Part shown: positions 25,076 through 53,028 of the stretch, piece after piece
Position numbering within the stretch: position 1 is the stretch's first letter
How the letters are laid out: every line of letters starts with the position of its first letter
Assembly (NCBI GenBank): GCA_029948255.1
Contig: JALIZF010001832.1
Coordinates: forward strand, 806,001 to 870,000
Source of the DNA: Telmatactis stephensoni
Lineage: Eukaryota > Cnidaria > Anthozoa > Actiniaria > Isophelliidae
Direction of reading: 5' to 3'
DNA length: 64,000 nt
Notes under the pieces: model-generated
The model's input: only the letters and a program-made list of their open reading frames with translations
Told to the model about the DNA's origin: nothing
Databases searched by the model: none
Program-made: the position numbers and the translations under genes

Positions 25076-26210
25076 TTTATTTAGAAGAGATTTCCGTTCG
25101 AAGACGAGTTTTTCCGTCCAAGACGGTTTTCTGCCTCTTATGTGAATTCATCTAATGAGTGCGTTTTACACTGACCAAAAGAATTATCAATTCGTAGACC
25201 GCACGTGTCTATTGTCTGAAAAGACATTGACACATCTTAAGTTGCAGGTCCCTTTGAGTTCACTCACTGCATATGTTGTGGTGGTGTGGTTCAATTTTGT
25301 CCTGGGTTCAATTTTTTTTATATATGGTAATGTATAAACAAAAGAAAATAAAAATGAAAACAAGAATAAAACTGAACCACAACACATACACTAGCTCGAG
25401 GTTTTTAGCCATGTACAGTCCAAACCACTGAGCAAGGCTAAGCTAGGCTAATGTAGCCTTTTTTACGTTCTAACAGTACCAGAGAGAAAAAAGAGTGCAA
25501 AAGAAAGGAAGTGCCGGTTGTTCTGATAGCCTTAGAGGTTAGACTGCGCCACTGGGTTTCACTAATCACGTTTTTGCTGTATTCTCAGGAGGAGCACAAG
25601 TCCAAGATACCAACGTGGAGTCAACCAGTGCACGAGAAACGAAAATAAAAAGGAATGATGCAATGAATTAGCCGTTGGTTCGACAAGCTAAAACCACACC
25701 CAATCAATTTCGAATGGCTGCCACCCCTCTAACCGATCTACAAGGTTGTCGTGTGTTGGAGCTTACACTACGTCAATTTGCAAAGTTCCCGTTAACACAG
25801 CAGCGAAAGGGGAGTGGGAATGCAGATAGCGAGAGACAGAGAGGTTGGAGCTTACACTAAGTATACAAAAAAGTGTACAAAAACTCAAAAGGCTTCCAAT
25901 GTTCCAATGATTTTGATTCAAATGTTTTATTCTGTTTCCCCTGTGTACCAGTGCTACGTCACGAAGTGCTCGAGGGTGATGTGAATGGTTTTCATAAACC
26001 CGTGAAATGGACATCAAAGTAATATACATTAACACCTTATTCAATTGCGTTCTTCTGTTTTCATTTGACTATTACATTCTAACTAATAGAGTGATTTCAA
26101 TCCGTGAAACACAAACTATTCACTATTACACATAAGCTAGAGTGACTTTATTTCACCTGTGAAAAAATAGTGGTTTTCATTAACCCGTGAAACAAAGTCA
26201 GTATGAATTA

Positions 26211-26311
26211 GGGCCCGTTCACATGAAGGCGAATTGTCCCTCCCTGGGGGATACAAAACAAAAGAGTTATCCCTGCTACCAGGGACAACTCGCCTTCGTG
26301 TGAACGGGCCC
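26211..26311. mobile_element. Hairpin MITE GGGCCCGTTCACATGAAGG, TTA target duplication
   Basis: 101 bp; same termini as the 22788 copy but part of the left inner arm is missing, so the hairpin is lopsided. TTA flanks both sides (26208-26210, 26312-26314). Confidence 0.83.
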
Positions 26312-26330
26312 TTAAAGTGTGATAGTCAAA

Positions 26331-26462
26331 TAGTGGTTTTCATAAACCCGTGGAACACACTTTAGCTACTACACTCTAATTCGTTTGTTTTCTATTGTAT
26401 TTATCTGACTATTACACTCTAACCAGTACACTTTGTCTCACGAGCTAATGAAAACCACTCTA
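26331..26462. mobile_element. MITE, TAGTGGTTTTCATAAACCCG family
   Basis: 132 bp with left TAGTGGTTTTCATAAACCCG and right GCTAATGAAAACCACTCTA as near-complements. The centre has TTTGTTTTCTATTGTATT and ACTATTACACTCTAA. Same family as 51439-51572. Confidence 0.75.
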
Positions 26463-26592
26463 ACCCATGAAAGAAAGATGACTATTGAATTTGTACCAGT
26501 TGATAAAGAACGAAAGAAAACAATAGGTTGAGAGTCTACTACTAACTAGTTTGTCAATTTTTACCCGGGTTAATGAATAAAACCACTCTAAT

Positions 26593-26736
26593 TAGAGTAC
26601 AAACACTAAATACATGCAACATAAATAGTACTAAATATTGCTAAATTATACTAATTCTATTGTTTTCTATTGTTTAATAGTGCTATTTAGTACTAAATAG
26701 TGCAAAGTATTGCACACTTTTAGTGTTTGTACTCTA
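26593..26736. mobile_element. MITE, TAGAGTACAAACACTAAA family, TA-flanked
   Basis: 144 bp; right terminus CTTTTAGTGTTTGTACTCTA, left TAGAGTACAAACACTAAA. It contains ATAGTACTAAATA twice and a TTCTATTGTTTTCTATTG core. The outer TA on each side fits a Tc1/mariner-type TA duplication. Confidence 0.82.
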
Positions 26737-27426
26737 TTACACATAAACTAGTATTTGTTTCACGGATGAAATAAAATCACTCTAATCCGCCATGCATGGG
26801 TTTATAAATATCACTCTAAACTGGTGGAATGAAATAACGAGAAAAACTGGAGAAGAATGAAAAACTTAAATGGGGTCCATTCTTCCCCGGCCAGAAAAAA
26901 AAGGAATCCCAACAGAAGAAGGTTCCTCGGAGGATGCTAGGTCTACACTAATGTGGTTGAATTTGAAGTGCATCCTCACCGTATCCGTACCGTACGAACT
27001 TGTTGCAATGAAAAAGAGTGATTGCAACTAATCCGTGAAATAGTTCAAAGTTTTCAACTCTCTAGTACTCGCTCGTACTCGGTGTGAGTAAAAATAGTAC
27101 TTGCTGACTCGCTGTCAGCGCTTTCAGCGAAGAGTGAAGAATGGACTTGAGAGGCACTAGTATTTGTATATTGTAACACTAATATTCAATTTTTATTTCA
27201 TGGGTTTATTGCAATCACTCTACAAAGAAAGTTCAGCGTCTAAATAAATTTGGACTACTGGTTCGACTTAGAATGGCCCTAGGCATTCAACACACCAAAA
27301 CCAGCCGAATTATACTGACTAGAATTTGAACTGAAAAGGTACATGGATGGTATGGTGGCATAGGCCTAGTAAACCTTATTTTCATTGTTTTCTTTTGAGT
27401 CTATTTCACTTATATGCATCGACCTG

Positions 27427-27644
27427 CCATTTGCAAAACGAGCGGGAAATTGGGTTCGAGTCTGGACCGCAAAGCATGCATGGATTGGCTGGACAAATCC
27501 ACCATATTTATCTACAAAAATACCTCAACATACGAACTCTAATGTTTTCTTGGATATACTAATAATTCCGGACATTCAAAGACGGCATTTTTTTCTGTTC
27601 AGCCAAACAATCCATGCATGCTTTGCGGCCGCGTTTTGCAAATG
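27427..27644. repeat. Inverted-repeat element CCATTTGCAAAACG
   Basis: The left arm CCATTTGCAAAACGAGCGGG with AAAGCATGCATGGATTGGCT pairs with the right arm (AATCCATGCATGCTTTGCGG, CGTTTTGCAAATGG). 218 bp, no coding support. Confidence 0.7.
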
Positions 27645-27753
27645 GCGAATTCGATTTGTTTCACGAGTTAAGTGAAAACATTCTTGTGGCGTCTACTGCA
27701 GAGCTTTTCACTGGTTTAGTGTTACGTTGCACTCCATAAACTATACATACATA

Positions 27754-27920
27754 CTAGTTATACAATGGTTTAGAGTGGCATACCGTGGAATATCCCACGA
27801 GTCACTTGTATTTTCTAGTAGACACACGACTGGAGCCTTTAGGCGAGTGTGTATACAAAGAAAATACAAGTGACGAGTGGGATATCCACGGTATGCTACG
27901 AGAAACCATTGTATAACTAT
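27754..27920. repeat. Inverted-repeat element TAGTTATACAATGGTTT
   Basis: The left arm TAGTTATACAATGGTTT with GCATACCGTGGA and ATCCCAC pairs with the right arm (GTGGGATATCCACGGTATGC, AAACCATTGTATAACTA). The 165-codon minus-strand frame crossing it is not treated as a gene. Confidence 0.75.
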
Positions 27921-28292
27921 TTTATCCCATGCCACACCATAGAACCTATTACCGCAATGTCTCCTGGGAAGAGACAGTTGAATACCGCCGATATACAATG
28001 GCTTTCCTGCTTTCTGATTGGCTGTATTTTCTGTAGTGTGGGATAAATACTGGCAGATATTTATAATCGCCTTATACACAATGTATTTAGAATCTTTTAT
28101 CTTTACTTTTTTGTCGTTTATATTTTTTTCTTCTCTTTTTCGTTTTTCTTTTCTTTTTTTCTTTCCTTTTTTGGCAATAAACTTATTTATACATAATTCA
28201 TTTCTAATAAATTCCTCAGAGCGTAGGATAAACGACATATCTTACATAAGTAGACAGTCCTTGTTGGTGTATAAAAAGGCTGGACACGACAG

Positions 28293-34009
<5,717 letters not shown>

Positions 34010-36168
34010 CCTGATTCCTTAAAGAAATAATAAACAAGATGGAAGAGTATTGCCAGGGACTCAAGGAGACTGGCCGACTGGCCTAATACTGATCTCTATA
34101 ACTTGTGTCTTCATTTGTATGAACTACTGTATGAGCAAAGGCCTGAGATGACGCTACAAAACCTTATGAACCATGAAGCTAGTCTGAAGTACTTTTTGTT
34201 TAAGCTCTAAAGATTTCTCTTTGAAGACAGGGGAGGAGAGAAAATGGCGTAGTGCTCACGCCACGATCACCTCGCTGGTAGGGGAAATTCATGGTCTTAC
34301 TTCTCATCTCAAATTCCCCAAAACCTTTCATGAATTATACCTGTAAATTGGCCTTGAAGTGAAGAATAAATTCACACCAAATTTGGTTGGGTTTCTTTAG
34401 TAATGAAGGATGAGCGGGGGCTTGGAAGTTCACTGAAGAGAATAGCTTGGCCGCTAAGCGCCAGGCAGCAATGAAGTGTGGACACAAGGTGTCAAGTTCC
34501 CATGTCAATAAGTGACGTCACAACATTAAGTGACGTCTCGTTTAAAACTCTAATTTTGCCAGAAGAATAATTCGGCCCCGTAACCAATCACAAATTGCTG
34601 CTGAATTGATGCTAAAATGAATTAGGAGCATCTGCCGTGAGCAGTTACCATGGTGATCATTCCTCTTGGAAAAAAGTCAATTTCACTGTCTCTTTAGTCA
34701 TTTAAACCTACCCCAAACTTAAATGGATTCATTTCTGGAGTTTTATGCCTCTCGAATCAGAGAATACCGTAGCGTTCAGTTTATAAGTTTACCGGAAGGC
34801 TCAGTGAAATAGAAAAAGAACACGTCCTGCCTCTACTCCATGCAAAAAGCAAAACCACTGAAGCCCCGTTGTGGTAGTTTTGATAGCAAAGCTGTCAATA
34901 ACTCAACAGTACCCCATATGACAGCAACGCTCAAGATTTTACTTGACTTTAGTAACACAAATGATTAATCCCAGCCAACGCGCCAGCTTATCGATAGAGA
35001 CAAAATCTTGTAAGTGAGCTATATAAGCTGACTCGGGCAAACTTTCTGCTTTTGATGCAGACGAATCCAGTTTAAGGAAATGTCGTGATCTTTAAAGGTT
35101 TGGAAGAACTGAGTGAGTGAGAGCTTTTTGGGGGATAAAAAGATTTATTTTAACTTGTAAATGTAACGTCAGATGGTTATAAATTGCTCAAATTAAGGAG
35201 ATTTAGTGCTGGCCACGGTTGAATGCTTTGCAAATAGATTACAAACTAAAAAACGTCATTTCATCCTTCATGTTTGCTCTCATCAGCTGTCCAACACACT
35301 GTAATTCAGCTGTAGAGAAGAGTAACACAACCATCTATTTGATTTGCTCTTTTTCTCGTTATTGCCGTGGTGCACTCGAGATGCGAAGTGTTTTTCGATA
35401 ATGCGTCAATTGTTTGGAGTAAACGGCGATGTTATTGCTTTAGAATTATAATTGGATGCAGGAATTGAAAGGTTCTTTGTTCTAGTGATCTATTTGGATT
35501 AGTGTCTTGTCTGTTGTGATAATACAGATCATTAGGTGCGAACTATCAACAAACACTAACTCATGTACAACATCTTTCAGACAACTTTCAGACTCAATGA
35601 ATTTAAGCTCGCTTTTTTTCTCATGCAAAATGAGAGACAAGATGAGACAAAATTTCTCGAGAACTATCAATTTTTCCCCTGTCAACCTTTGTTTAGCCCT
35701 GATTATTTACAGATTAAAAAGATAATTAAATAGAACCAATAAAGGAGCTAGCTAGAGTATGTTTTATTCAAGAATAAATAAAATCGTCATAAAAATGGCA
35801 TTTCATTTTGATAAGATCGATTACTTAATGAGAAATGAGATGTTTAGATTACCGATTACCTAAAAATGATCTAAAAATAACAGGATAACACAGATTTAAA
35901 AATAAACCCAACCTGACACGTATAATTTCATTTATGTACAATCACATAGTGAATAAAATCCTTATATATAAGCTAAATATTTGTTTATAGAGCCTATTTG
36001 CCCTAACACATTGTCAAATAAATCTTTTCGTATAATTTATATATACATTCACATAAAACAAAATTTAATATCTTACTTTAACCTTAATTTACTCTGTTAA
36101 GAATGAAATGTATGCATACTGCTGGAATCAAATTAAAGCGGGAAGTTTACACAGGTGATGAACAACAT
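34010..36168. other. Spacer between UBE2E copy 1 and copy 2
   Basis: About 2.2 kb; should hold the copy 1 promoter and the copy 2 3' UTR (both genes on the minus strand). No TATA-type signal is convincing. A 34245-34275 stretch (GGCGTAGTGCTCACGC) weakly resembles a SINE head. No further gene seen. Confidence 0.5.
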
Positions 36169-38715
<2,547 letters not shown>

Positions 38716-41700
38716 TTTTACAATCTTTTTAATACTACGAAATAAAATCAAAGAAGTACTGTATTCTTTGTCTTTATCAAACCAGGACAAATATCCATTC
38801 TGTCGGTCATCACCAATTGACTTACGTATACAGAAATACAGAGTAACTCAAACTCCTATCTGTAGTATCAATGTTACGGGATGTTAGTGTTACCAACCAA
38901 GGTTCCCATATTTCAAAAACTTTGCGTCGACTTCTGTTGTATTGCGGTTCGATCTTTAAAGAAATTTGAGTTTCCTTTGGATTGGTTTTTTATCGGCAAC
39001 AAATTCAATTTTAATTCCCTAAAGGATTAATGAAGGCGGCCATTTAAAATGGCGGACAATAGCTCTTGATGTGCTTTTGAGTTTCGGTCTAAATTAGTAT
39101 AAAAAACAACTTCAAAGTGACAAATCCCAACCTACCTACTGAAGACAAAGTGAAGAATATTTGGTGTCAGTTTTGAGGTGTTCTGACAGATATAAACCGG
39201 TAAATTAGCAGAGGAATAACTCGCCTTCTTCGCCTAGAACTTGACGCTGCCAAGTCAGTCGGTGACTTGTTACCAGTCTGTCGACAGATGACCGATTGAT
39301 CTCATGAAGCTCCTAGCTGACTCAAGCCCTTCTCGCGTGTCATTTGGCAAACAGCATAGACTCTGGTATTCCCTTGAGAGTAGAGCAATTAATACGAGTG
39401 GTGTCGATGGATTATACCAAGAATGATTTAAAAAAATGTCTAGTTGTACGGATTTTCTGTGTACATAGACACTCAAAGAAATTAAACCAATAAGCATTTC
39501 TTTCGATGTCAAAAACACAGCAATCAATCAATCTTTGATATCTGTACATCATAGCTAAAGAATATGAAGAAAGTCACGGAATGAACGCATTGATCTGTAA
39601 AATCGCTGATTGAATTCTGAATACATACACCGACAAATATACTCGCGGTTACACTTGCGGTTTTGCTATCCTGATCAACTTATCAAAATTAACAGAGTTC
39701 AGAAAGCTTTGACATTGGGTATCGAAACTACCTAAATGTGAAAACTTTCATTTACTGATTGCTTTGTAGTCAATTCGTTGAACTTATCTCTTGATCTCTA
39801 ATCACCAGATGAATAGAGTATATCAACGAGGCGATCTCATCGTTAGTAACTCTTAAAGGAAAAAAAATTAGTTAAAAGCCATCCCAATGTGGACTGAACT
39901 GATTAACATATTTAAGATCTAAACAATTAGTAATTATATTCTACTCTGTCCTGCTTTCTTGCAACTGAGATATGGATTGTTTTGTTTACTTTATTAGTCA
40001 AATTGCAGGCCGATCAGTAAATACCTCGAAAACCAACTTTCTCAGATTGGCTAGTTTGATTTTCTATTGTTGAATATTATTGAAGAGAATTGGCAAATTA
40101 ATTTTAGAGCAATTCTTCATTCTTTTGCTATTCTTCATATTTTTTATGTTTTGCTCCGTAAAATGTGTAATTAATAAAATTGGACATTTCGAAGCAGTGA
40201 AAATATAAGTGTTCGCATTCAGTTTTACATCCTGAATCAGTTAAAAAAATTAATATAATCAACAGTATAGAATAGAATGCGAAAGTGATGGGTCTGAAAA
40301 AAACTTTTGTGCCCAAGGCAACAGAAAGAACTGCAGTGGATTAAGCGAGTTAATTCTAGATGCAATTGTAGGATTTTCGGCAAATAAAGAGGAATCGTAA
40401 CATAATTTAAGGAAAAGGAATCCTACCATACTAAGATAATGTTGTACTAGTATATTTGTACTCAAAGCTAATAGATCAGATTTCTTTATCAATCCGTTAT
40501 TAAAATCAACCCGGCAAAAACTCCTCGGGGAATCAAGGCCGGAGAATCAAGGACACTCAGCTTATTGTTTACAAAGCGTTTCTTATTTTGACTATAGCAT
40601 GGTCAACACAAATTACCCAAAAAATATCCAGTCACAGCCGTACTCAGAGCTGTCTGATGAACCGATATACGAGAGATAGATCTGTTTACATATTCCTGAC
40701 CAGCTAAACTGAAACGGTAGTTTCAAACAACCGAGTTTCTCGACACGAAAAAAAAAACATCGACGGTACTCTTACAGTCACAGAGCAAGCACTTGAAATC
40801 GCGGAAGAGCTCACGTTGAGGGAAGAGATTCTAAAAAGGGAAAAGAAAGTTATTGAGAACGGTATTGAAATGAATGCGGAAACTTGAGAGCAGACTCAAA
40901 GTAAAAGCGCAAGACGTGTAGTTGATTAGAAGTTCTTGGATATCTTTTGTGAGGGAATACTTCTCCATTTATTTCGTTCAATTATTTATTCATCAGTTTT
41001 TCATGACCTCAAGAGGTTTAGATTTAACTTACTGTATGTAGATCATTGCTTATTTAAAAGCCTCCAAATGAAACCAAACACACTGGGCAGACGCCACCAG
41101 TTCGGCCGAGATTATTTTGCTGATGGGAATCTTTATACAAACCGCTTTGAATCCAGTGTTTTAGGTTCTGCAATACGTTTCTTTTGTAGGGTAAATCCCT
41201 TAGAGTTCACATCTTTTTTGTTTGGTGGAAATTATTTAAATTGTTCGCAAGGCCGCAAACCACCGATCTCCATGGGGGCTGCTATTTTTTTAGGACCTCT
41301 TATAGTGGTTAACAAAAACTCGGTTTGATACTAAAGCAAAGCTACCCTAGTAACGCAGAAATATCACCCGGTATCGACCCAGTCAATACGACCTGCATTT
41401 CTTTGTAATTGGTGGTTTGGGTAATTCTCGAGGGCGAATAATTGTGCTTTTGTGTTAGCTATAATTAAGAAGTGACGGCCTGGTGACAAGCCGTTTTGAC
41501 AGACAAACGAAGTGCAGTACCAGTGCCGAGCGACCAAGCTTCACAAGTTCTTAACTTCAAATTGTAAATTCGACTCTGTAATTAGTTCAAATCGTCTTGA
41601 AATCTAAAGGGCTGTATCCTTTACGCCACAAAGCACATGTAGGTATATAATTTGTAGGGGTTTATGCTTTATTGTACACGTGTTGGGTAGAGGTATTAGG

Positions 41701-42075
41701 GTGAGGGTGCCTCTTATTGAACTGTGGTCCGCCATATTTTCGCTTGCCTCACGCGTTTGTGAGTGACCGATTTTCAAATAAGTAATTGCGATGAGTGCAT
41801 TCCAAATTCTCTATTTCATGCCTTCCTTTATTGCCCACTGTAGTTCAAGCTTGATTTCTTTGATATTTAACATTTGAATTATTTGTCATTCATAGTGTAA
41901 TCATTCACCAAACTTTAACCAGTAGAGTCAGTCAATTCGATCCCCACATGACTGAAATTCCCTTGGCGATATAAACTCGTCTGTGTACAATACCGAGTGG
42001 CTGATCATCGAAGTATATTCTGTTTCATTCTTCTGCCTTACAGATATACATTCAGAGGCCTAAAGATTCCTAGCA
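38716..42075. other. Divergent intergenic spacer between UBE2E copies 2 and 3
   Basis: 3.36 kb between two start codons facing away from each other, so it must hold both promoters. No recognisable gene. A 130-codon plus-strand frame at 40936-41328 has no motif or repeat support; I do not call it. Confidence 0.5.
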
Positions 42076-50084
<8,009 letters not shown>

Positions 50085-50332
50085 TTACGCATAAAATATT
50101 ACATAGTTTATATCAATACATCTTTATTTCCAATTATGACCATATTATAAATATATTAGTCTTTTTTTCGTGAACACATGGAGTAGTATTTGCACCTTAA
50201 ACTAAAAGTTATCGAAAAAGTCTGATTTTGGCTTTTAGTGTCCATGTTTGCTCATTTTAAAAAGTAAATGACCTAAACTCGATAAGAAATACGCGTACGT
50301 GCCGAGTTTCTCGTGAACAAGTTGTTCCATTG

Positions 50333-50442
50333 TGGTTGTAGTAGCAGTAGCTATTGTTGTTGTTATTGTCGTTGTATTTTTGTTCTTGTTGTTGTCGTCG
50401 TCATCGTCGTCGTCGTTGTTGTTGTTGTTGTTGTTGCTGTAA
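50333..50442 (+). repeat. Trinucleotide-rich tract (TTG/GTC)n
   Basis: Imperfect TTG, TAG and GTC units, giving false frames of poly-Val or poly-Asn/Asp on either strand. Confidence 0.85.
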
Positions 50443-50780
50443 TTATGTATTGCTTGTTTGCAAGTAAAATCGAGGCAGCCATCTTGGAAGAACTTCAAAA
50501 AATAGCGTATATTGTATGTTCATCCACTGTCTACTGCCTTATTATCTACTGCCTTATTTGATTCTTAAAAGAATCGTTGTTCTTTTTATGACAATTTTAC
50601 TGTTAGCGTTGTTTTACCATTTCTCTCTTTTCTTTAGTGTTGTTTTACCATCTCTTTGGTGTCAGTCAGTTTATTGTTTGTTCCACTTTGTCTTTACTGT
50701 TGTTATCTTGCTTTTTATATTGTTGTGTTGTTTGTTTATTTGAATGTGTGTATGTGTGTTTGCTTGTGCTGCCAAATGTA

Positions 50781-50925
50781 TAGAGTACAAACACTAAAAG
50801 TGTGCAACATAAATAGTACTAAATAGTGCTAAATGATGCAAATTCTTTTGTTTTCTATTGTTTAATTAGTGCTATTTAGTACTAAATAGTGCAAAGTATT
50901 GCACACTTTTAGTGTTTGTACTCTA
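50781..50925. mobile_element. MITE, TAGAGTACAAACACTAAAAG family, best copy
   Basis: 145 bp. Termini TAGAGTACAAACACTAAAAG and CTTTTAGTGTTTGTACTCTA are perfectly complementary. Inner arms ATAGTACTAAATAGTGCTAA also fold. The outermost TA on each side fits a TA target duplication. Confidence 0.88.
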
Positions 50926-51438
50926 GTATATTATTATCTTATGTTTTACCACTATTCTTTGTTTTTGTTTTCTTCAAAACTTAATACATCTCTCAGAATT
51001 GATTAATATTAGTATAAAATCAATTAAAATCAGCTGTAATTACATTTGATTCGTCAGTCTAACGCTTCATTCTATTTTGCTGTTCGTTGTCATTCTTAGA
51101 CACGTAAAACACTTAACTCTCTCAGTTCTCTCTGACAAAGAATTTTACTTATCCCACGCAACAAAACTGATAGTTAACAGTCAAGTAAGACAAAAGAAAA
51201 CAATGCCGTTTAAATTCTATTTCCCGGGTTATTTAAGTATAATTAGTCTACTAGTTTGTTAACGAGGTGTTGTCAAGATTCTCCCATCCTTCTCTCCGCT
51301 AACTCCCCCTTCCGTCCCCCATATCCAGTGAATATAAATGTTCAATTCTTCTCAAAGATGACAAAATACTTCACTTAGTTTTAAAACCTGTTCATGTGTT
51401 GTGTAATTATCAAATAGTCCCATCACTTTATATTGAAG

Positions 51439-51572
51439 TAGAGTGGTTTTCATTAACCCATGAAACACTCTTTAGTGTATCACTCTTTAATACACCCTAA
51501 TTCTATTGTTTGACTATCACACTTTAACTATTATAATATACTTTGTTTCACGGGTTAATGAAAACCACTCTA
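51439..51572. mobile_element. MITE, GAGTGGTTTTCATTAACCC family, best copy
   Basis: 134 bp. The left TAGAGTGGTTTTCATTAACC with CATGAAAC and the right GTTTCACGGGTTAATG with AAAACCACTCTA are complementary apart from one base. The centre has CTAATTCTATTGTTTGACTA. TA lies at both ends. Confidence 0.85.
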
Positions 51573-51752
51573 AGATAATAGTAGTAATTAATTTAAACGC
51601 TTCTGTTTATTATTATAAAATAATGATTAAAATTTAATCTGGAAATATAATTAAAGCTTGTCTATATCAAAGTTACCTATGATATTTGTCTGTATTGTGT
51701 TATATCCGATACAATGTCCAATGACCATGGCAATATGCTTTACCAAGAGGCC

Positions 51753-52016
51753 ATAATACTGAGGGAGTGAAACTGGTATTGCATATGTTCGTGACGCTTA
51801 AGGTTATTTTTAGTAACAGGAAGTTGACGCCATATCGCGCGCTAACAATGAAATTTCGATTGTCAGAAGAGCTAGAAACAGTTTTTATCCGCGCACACGT
51901 GAAAATCAAATTCCATTGCTTTATCGCTTTGCTGAGTTCCTGTTACTAAAAATAACCTTAAGCGCCGAGCACATCGCGCAGACGTCTATACGGGAGTTTC
52001 ACTCTCTTAGTATTAT
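51753..52016. repeat. Foldback element ATAATACTGAGGGAGTGAAACT
   Basis: 264 bp with two paired stretches: terminal ATAATACTGAGGGAGTGAAA / TTTCACTCTCTTAGTATTAT, and inner CTTAAGGTTATTTTTAGTAA / TTACTAAAAATAACCTTAAG (perfect). CG-rich patches lie near the loop. No coding support. Confidence 0.82.
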
Positions 52017-52192
52017 GCCTTCTGTTGGCTTTACTCATGTCTTATATTTCATTACTCTCGGGGAAACAATGCTTTTGTGAAGGAAGTTATATTCTTTTTA
52101 CCCTTTTTGTAAATTTTAATGCTCATTGAAGGGCAATAAAATGCGAAGTCTTCAAGACAACGCTAATTTGACACCTGTGAAGTATGGACACC

Positions 52193-52990
52193 TCTGATCT
52201 ATCATACAGACACCTCTAGGATACAGAAACCTATAGAATACAGACACCTTTATAATACAGACACCTCTAGAATACAGACACCTCTAGAATACAGACACCT
52301 CTAGAATACAGACACCTCTAGACTACAGACACCTCTAGGATACAGAAACCTATAGAATACAGACACCTTTATAATACAGACACCTCTATAACACAGACAC
52401 CTCTAGAATACAGACACCTCTAGAATACAGACACCTTTAGATACAGACACCTAGAATACAGACACCTCTAGAACACAGACACCTCTAGTATATAGACACC
52501 TCTAGAATACAGACACCTCTAGAATACAGACACCTCTAGAATACAGACACCTCTAGACTACAGACACCTCTAGAATACAGACACCTCTAGAATACAGACA
52601 CCTCTAGAATATGGACACCTCTAGAATACAGACACCTCTAGACTACAGACACCTCTAGAATACAGACACCTCTAGAATACAGACACCTCTAGAATACAGA
52701 CACCTCTAGAACACAGACACCTCTAGAATATAGACACCTCTAGAAGACACCTCTACTTTACTTTATGTTGTTATTCTACTTCATTTCATTTCAGTTCATT
52801 TCAACCGCATTTGATTATATACATATAGATATTTGCGGTATATAAATCTTAAACATTATTATTATTAATACAGACACCTCTAGAATACAGACACCTCTAG
52901 AATACAGACACCTCTAGAATACAAGCACCTCTAGAATACAGACATACAGACACCTCTCATAACATGATCACCTCTGTAATAGTCGCGCGC
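52193..52990 (+). repeat. 17-bp minisatellite ACAGACACCTCTAGAAT, split by a SINE fragment
   Basis: About 40 units of a 17-bp repeat with variants (CTAGGAT, CTAGACT, TTATAAT, AACACAG). The array is interrupted at 52760-52869 by a SINE 3' end and resumes to about 52990. Confidence 0.93.
52760..52869 (+). mobile_element. SINE 3' end inserted in the 17-bp minisatellite
   Basis: Matches the 3' part of the tRNA-headed SINE at 59079-59377, including CGCATTTGATTATATACATA, AGATATTTGCGGTATATAAA and an ATT-repeat tail. The tRNA head is missing (5' truncation). Confidence 0.85.
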
Positions 52991-52995
52991 GCCTC

Positions 52996-52996
<1 letters not shown>

Positions 52997-53028
<32 letters not shown>

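Larger units (their letters stand above)
26040..26800. mobile_element. MITE nest: at least three families inserted in or beside each other
   Basis: Remnants of the GAGTGGTTTTCATTAACCC family span about 26163-26590. They are interrupted by a GGGCCC hairpin MITE (26211-26311) and adjoined by a GAGTACAAACAC MITE (26593-26736). Single terminal motifs (CCGTGAAAC, ACCACTCTAA) recur on both sides of the inserts. Confidence 0.7.

Noticed and set aside
27741..28238. 165-codon minus-strand frame
   Set aside because: It runs across an inverted-repeat element and an A/K-rich low-complexity tract; no family motif.
34245..34300. SINE head near GGCGTAGTGCTCACGC
   Set aside because: No convincing B box at the right distance.
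40936..41328. 130-codon plus-strand frame between UBE2E copies 2 and 3
   Set aside because: No motif, no splice context, length within chance for AT-rich DNA of this size; kept only as a note.
52193..52990. CRISPR-like array of short repeats
   Set aside because: Units are contiguous 17-mers without spacers, in a eukaryotic genome.
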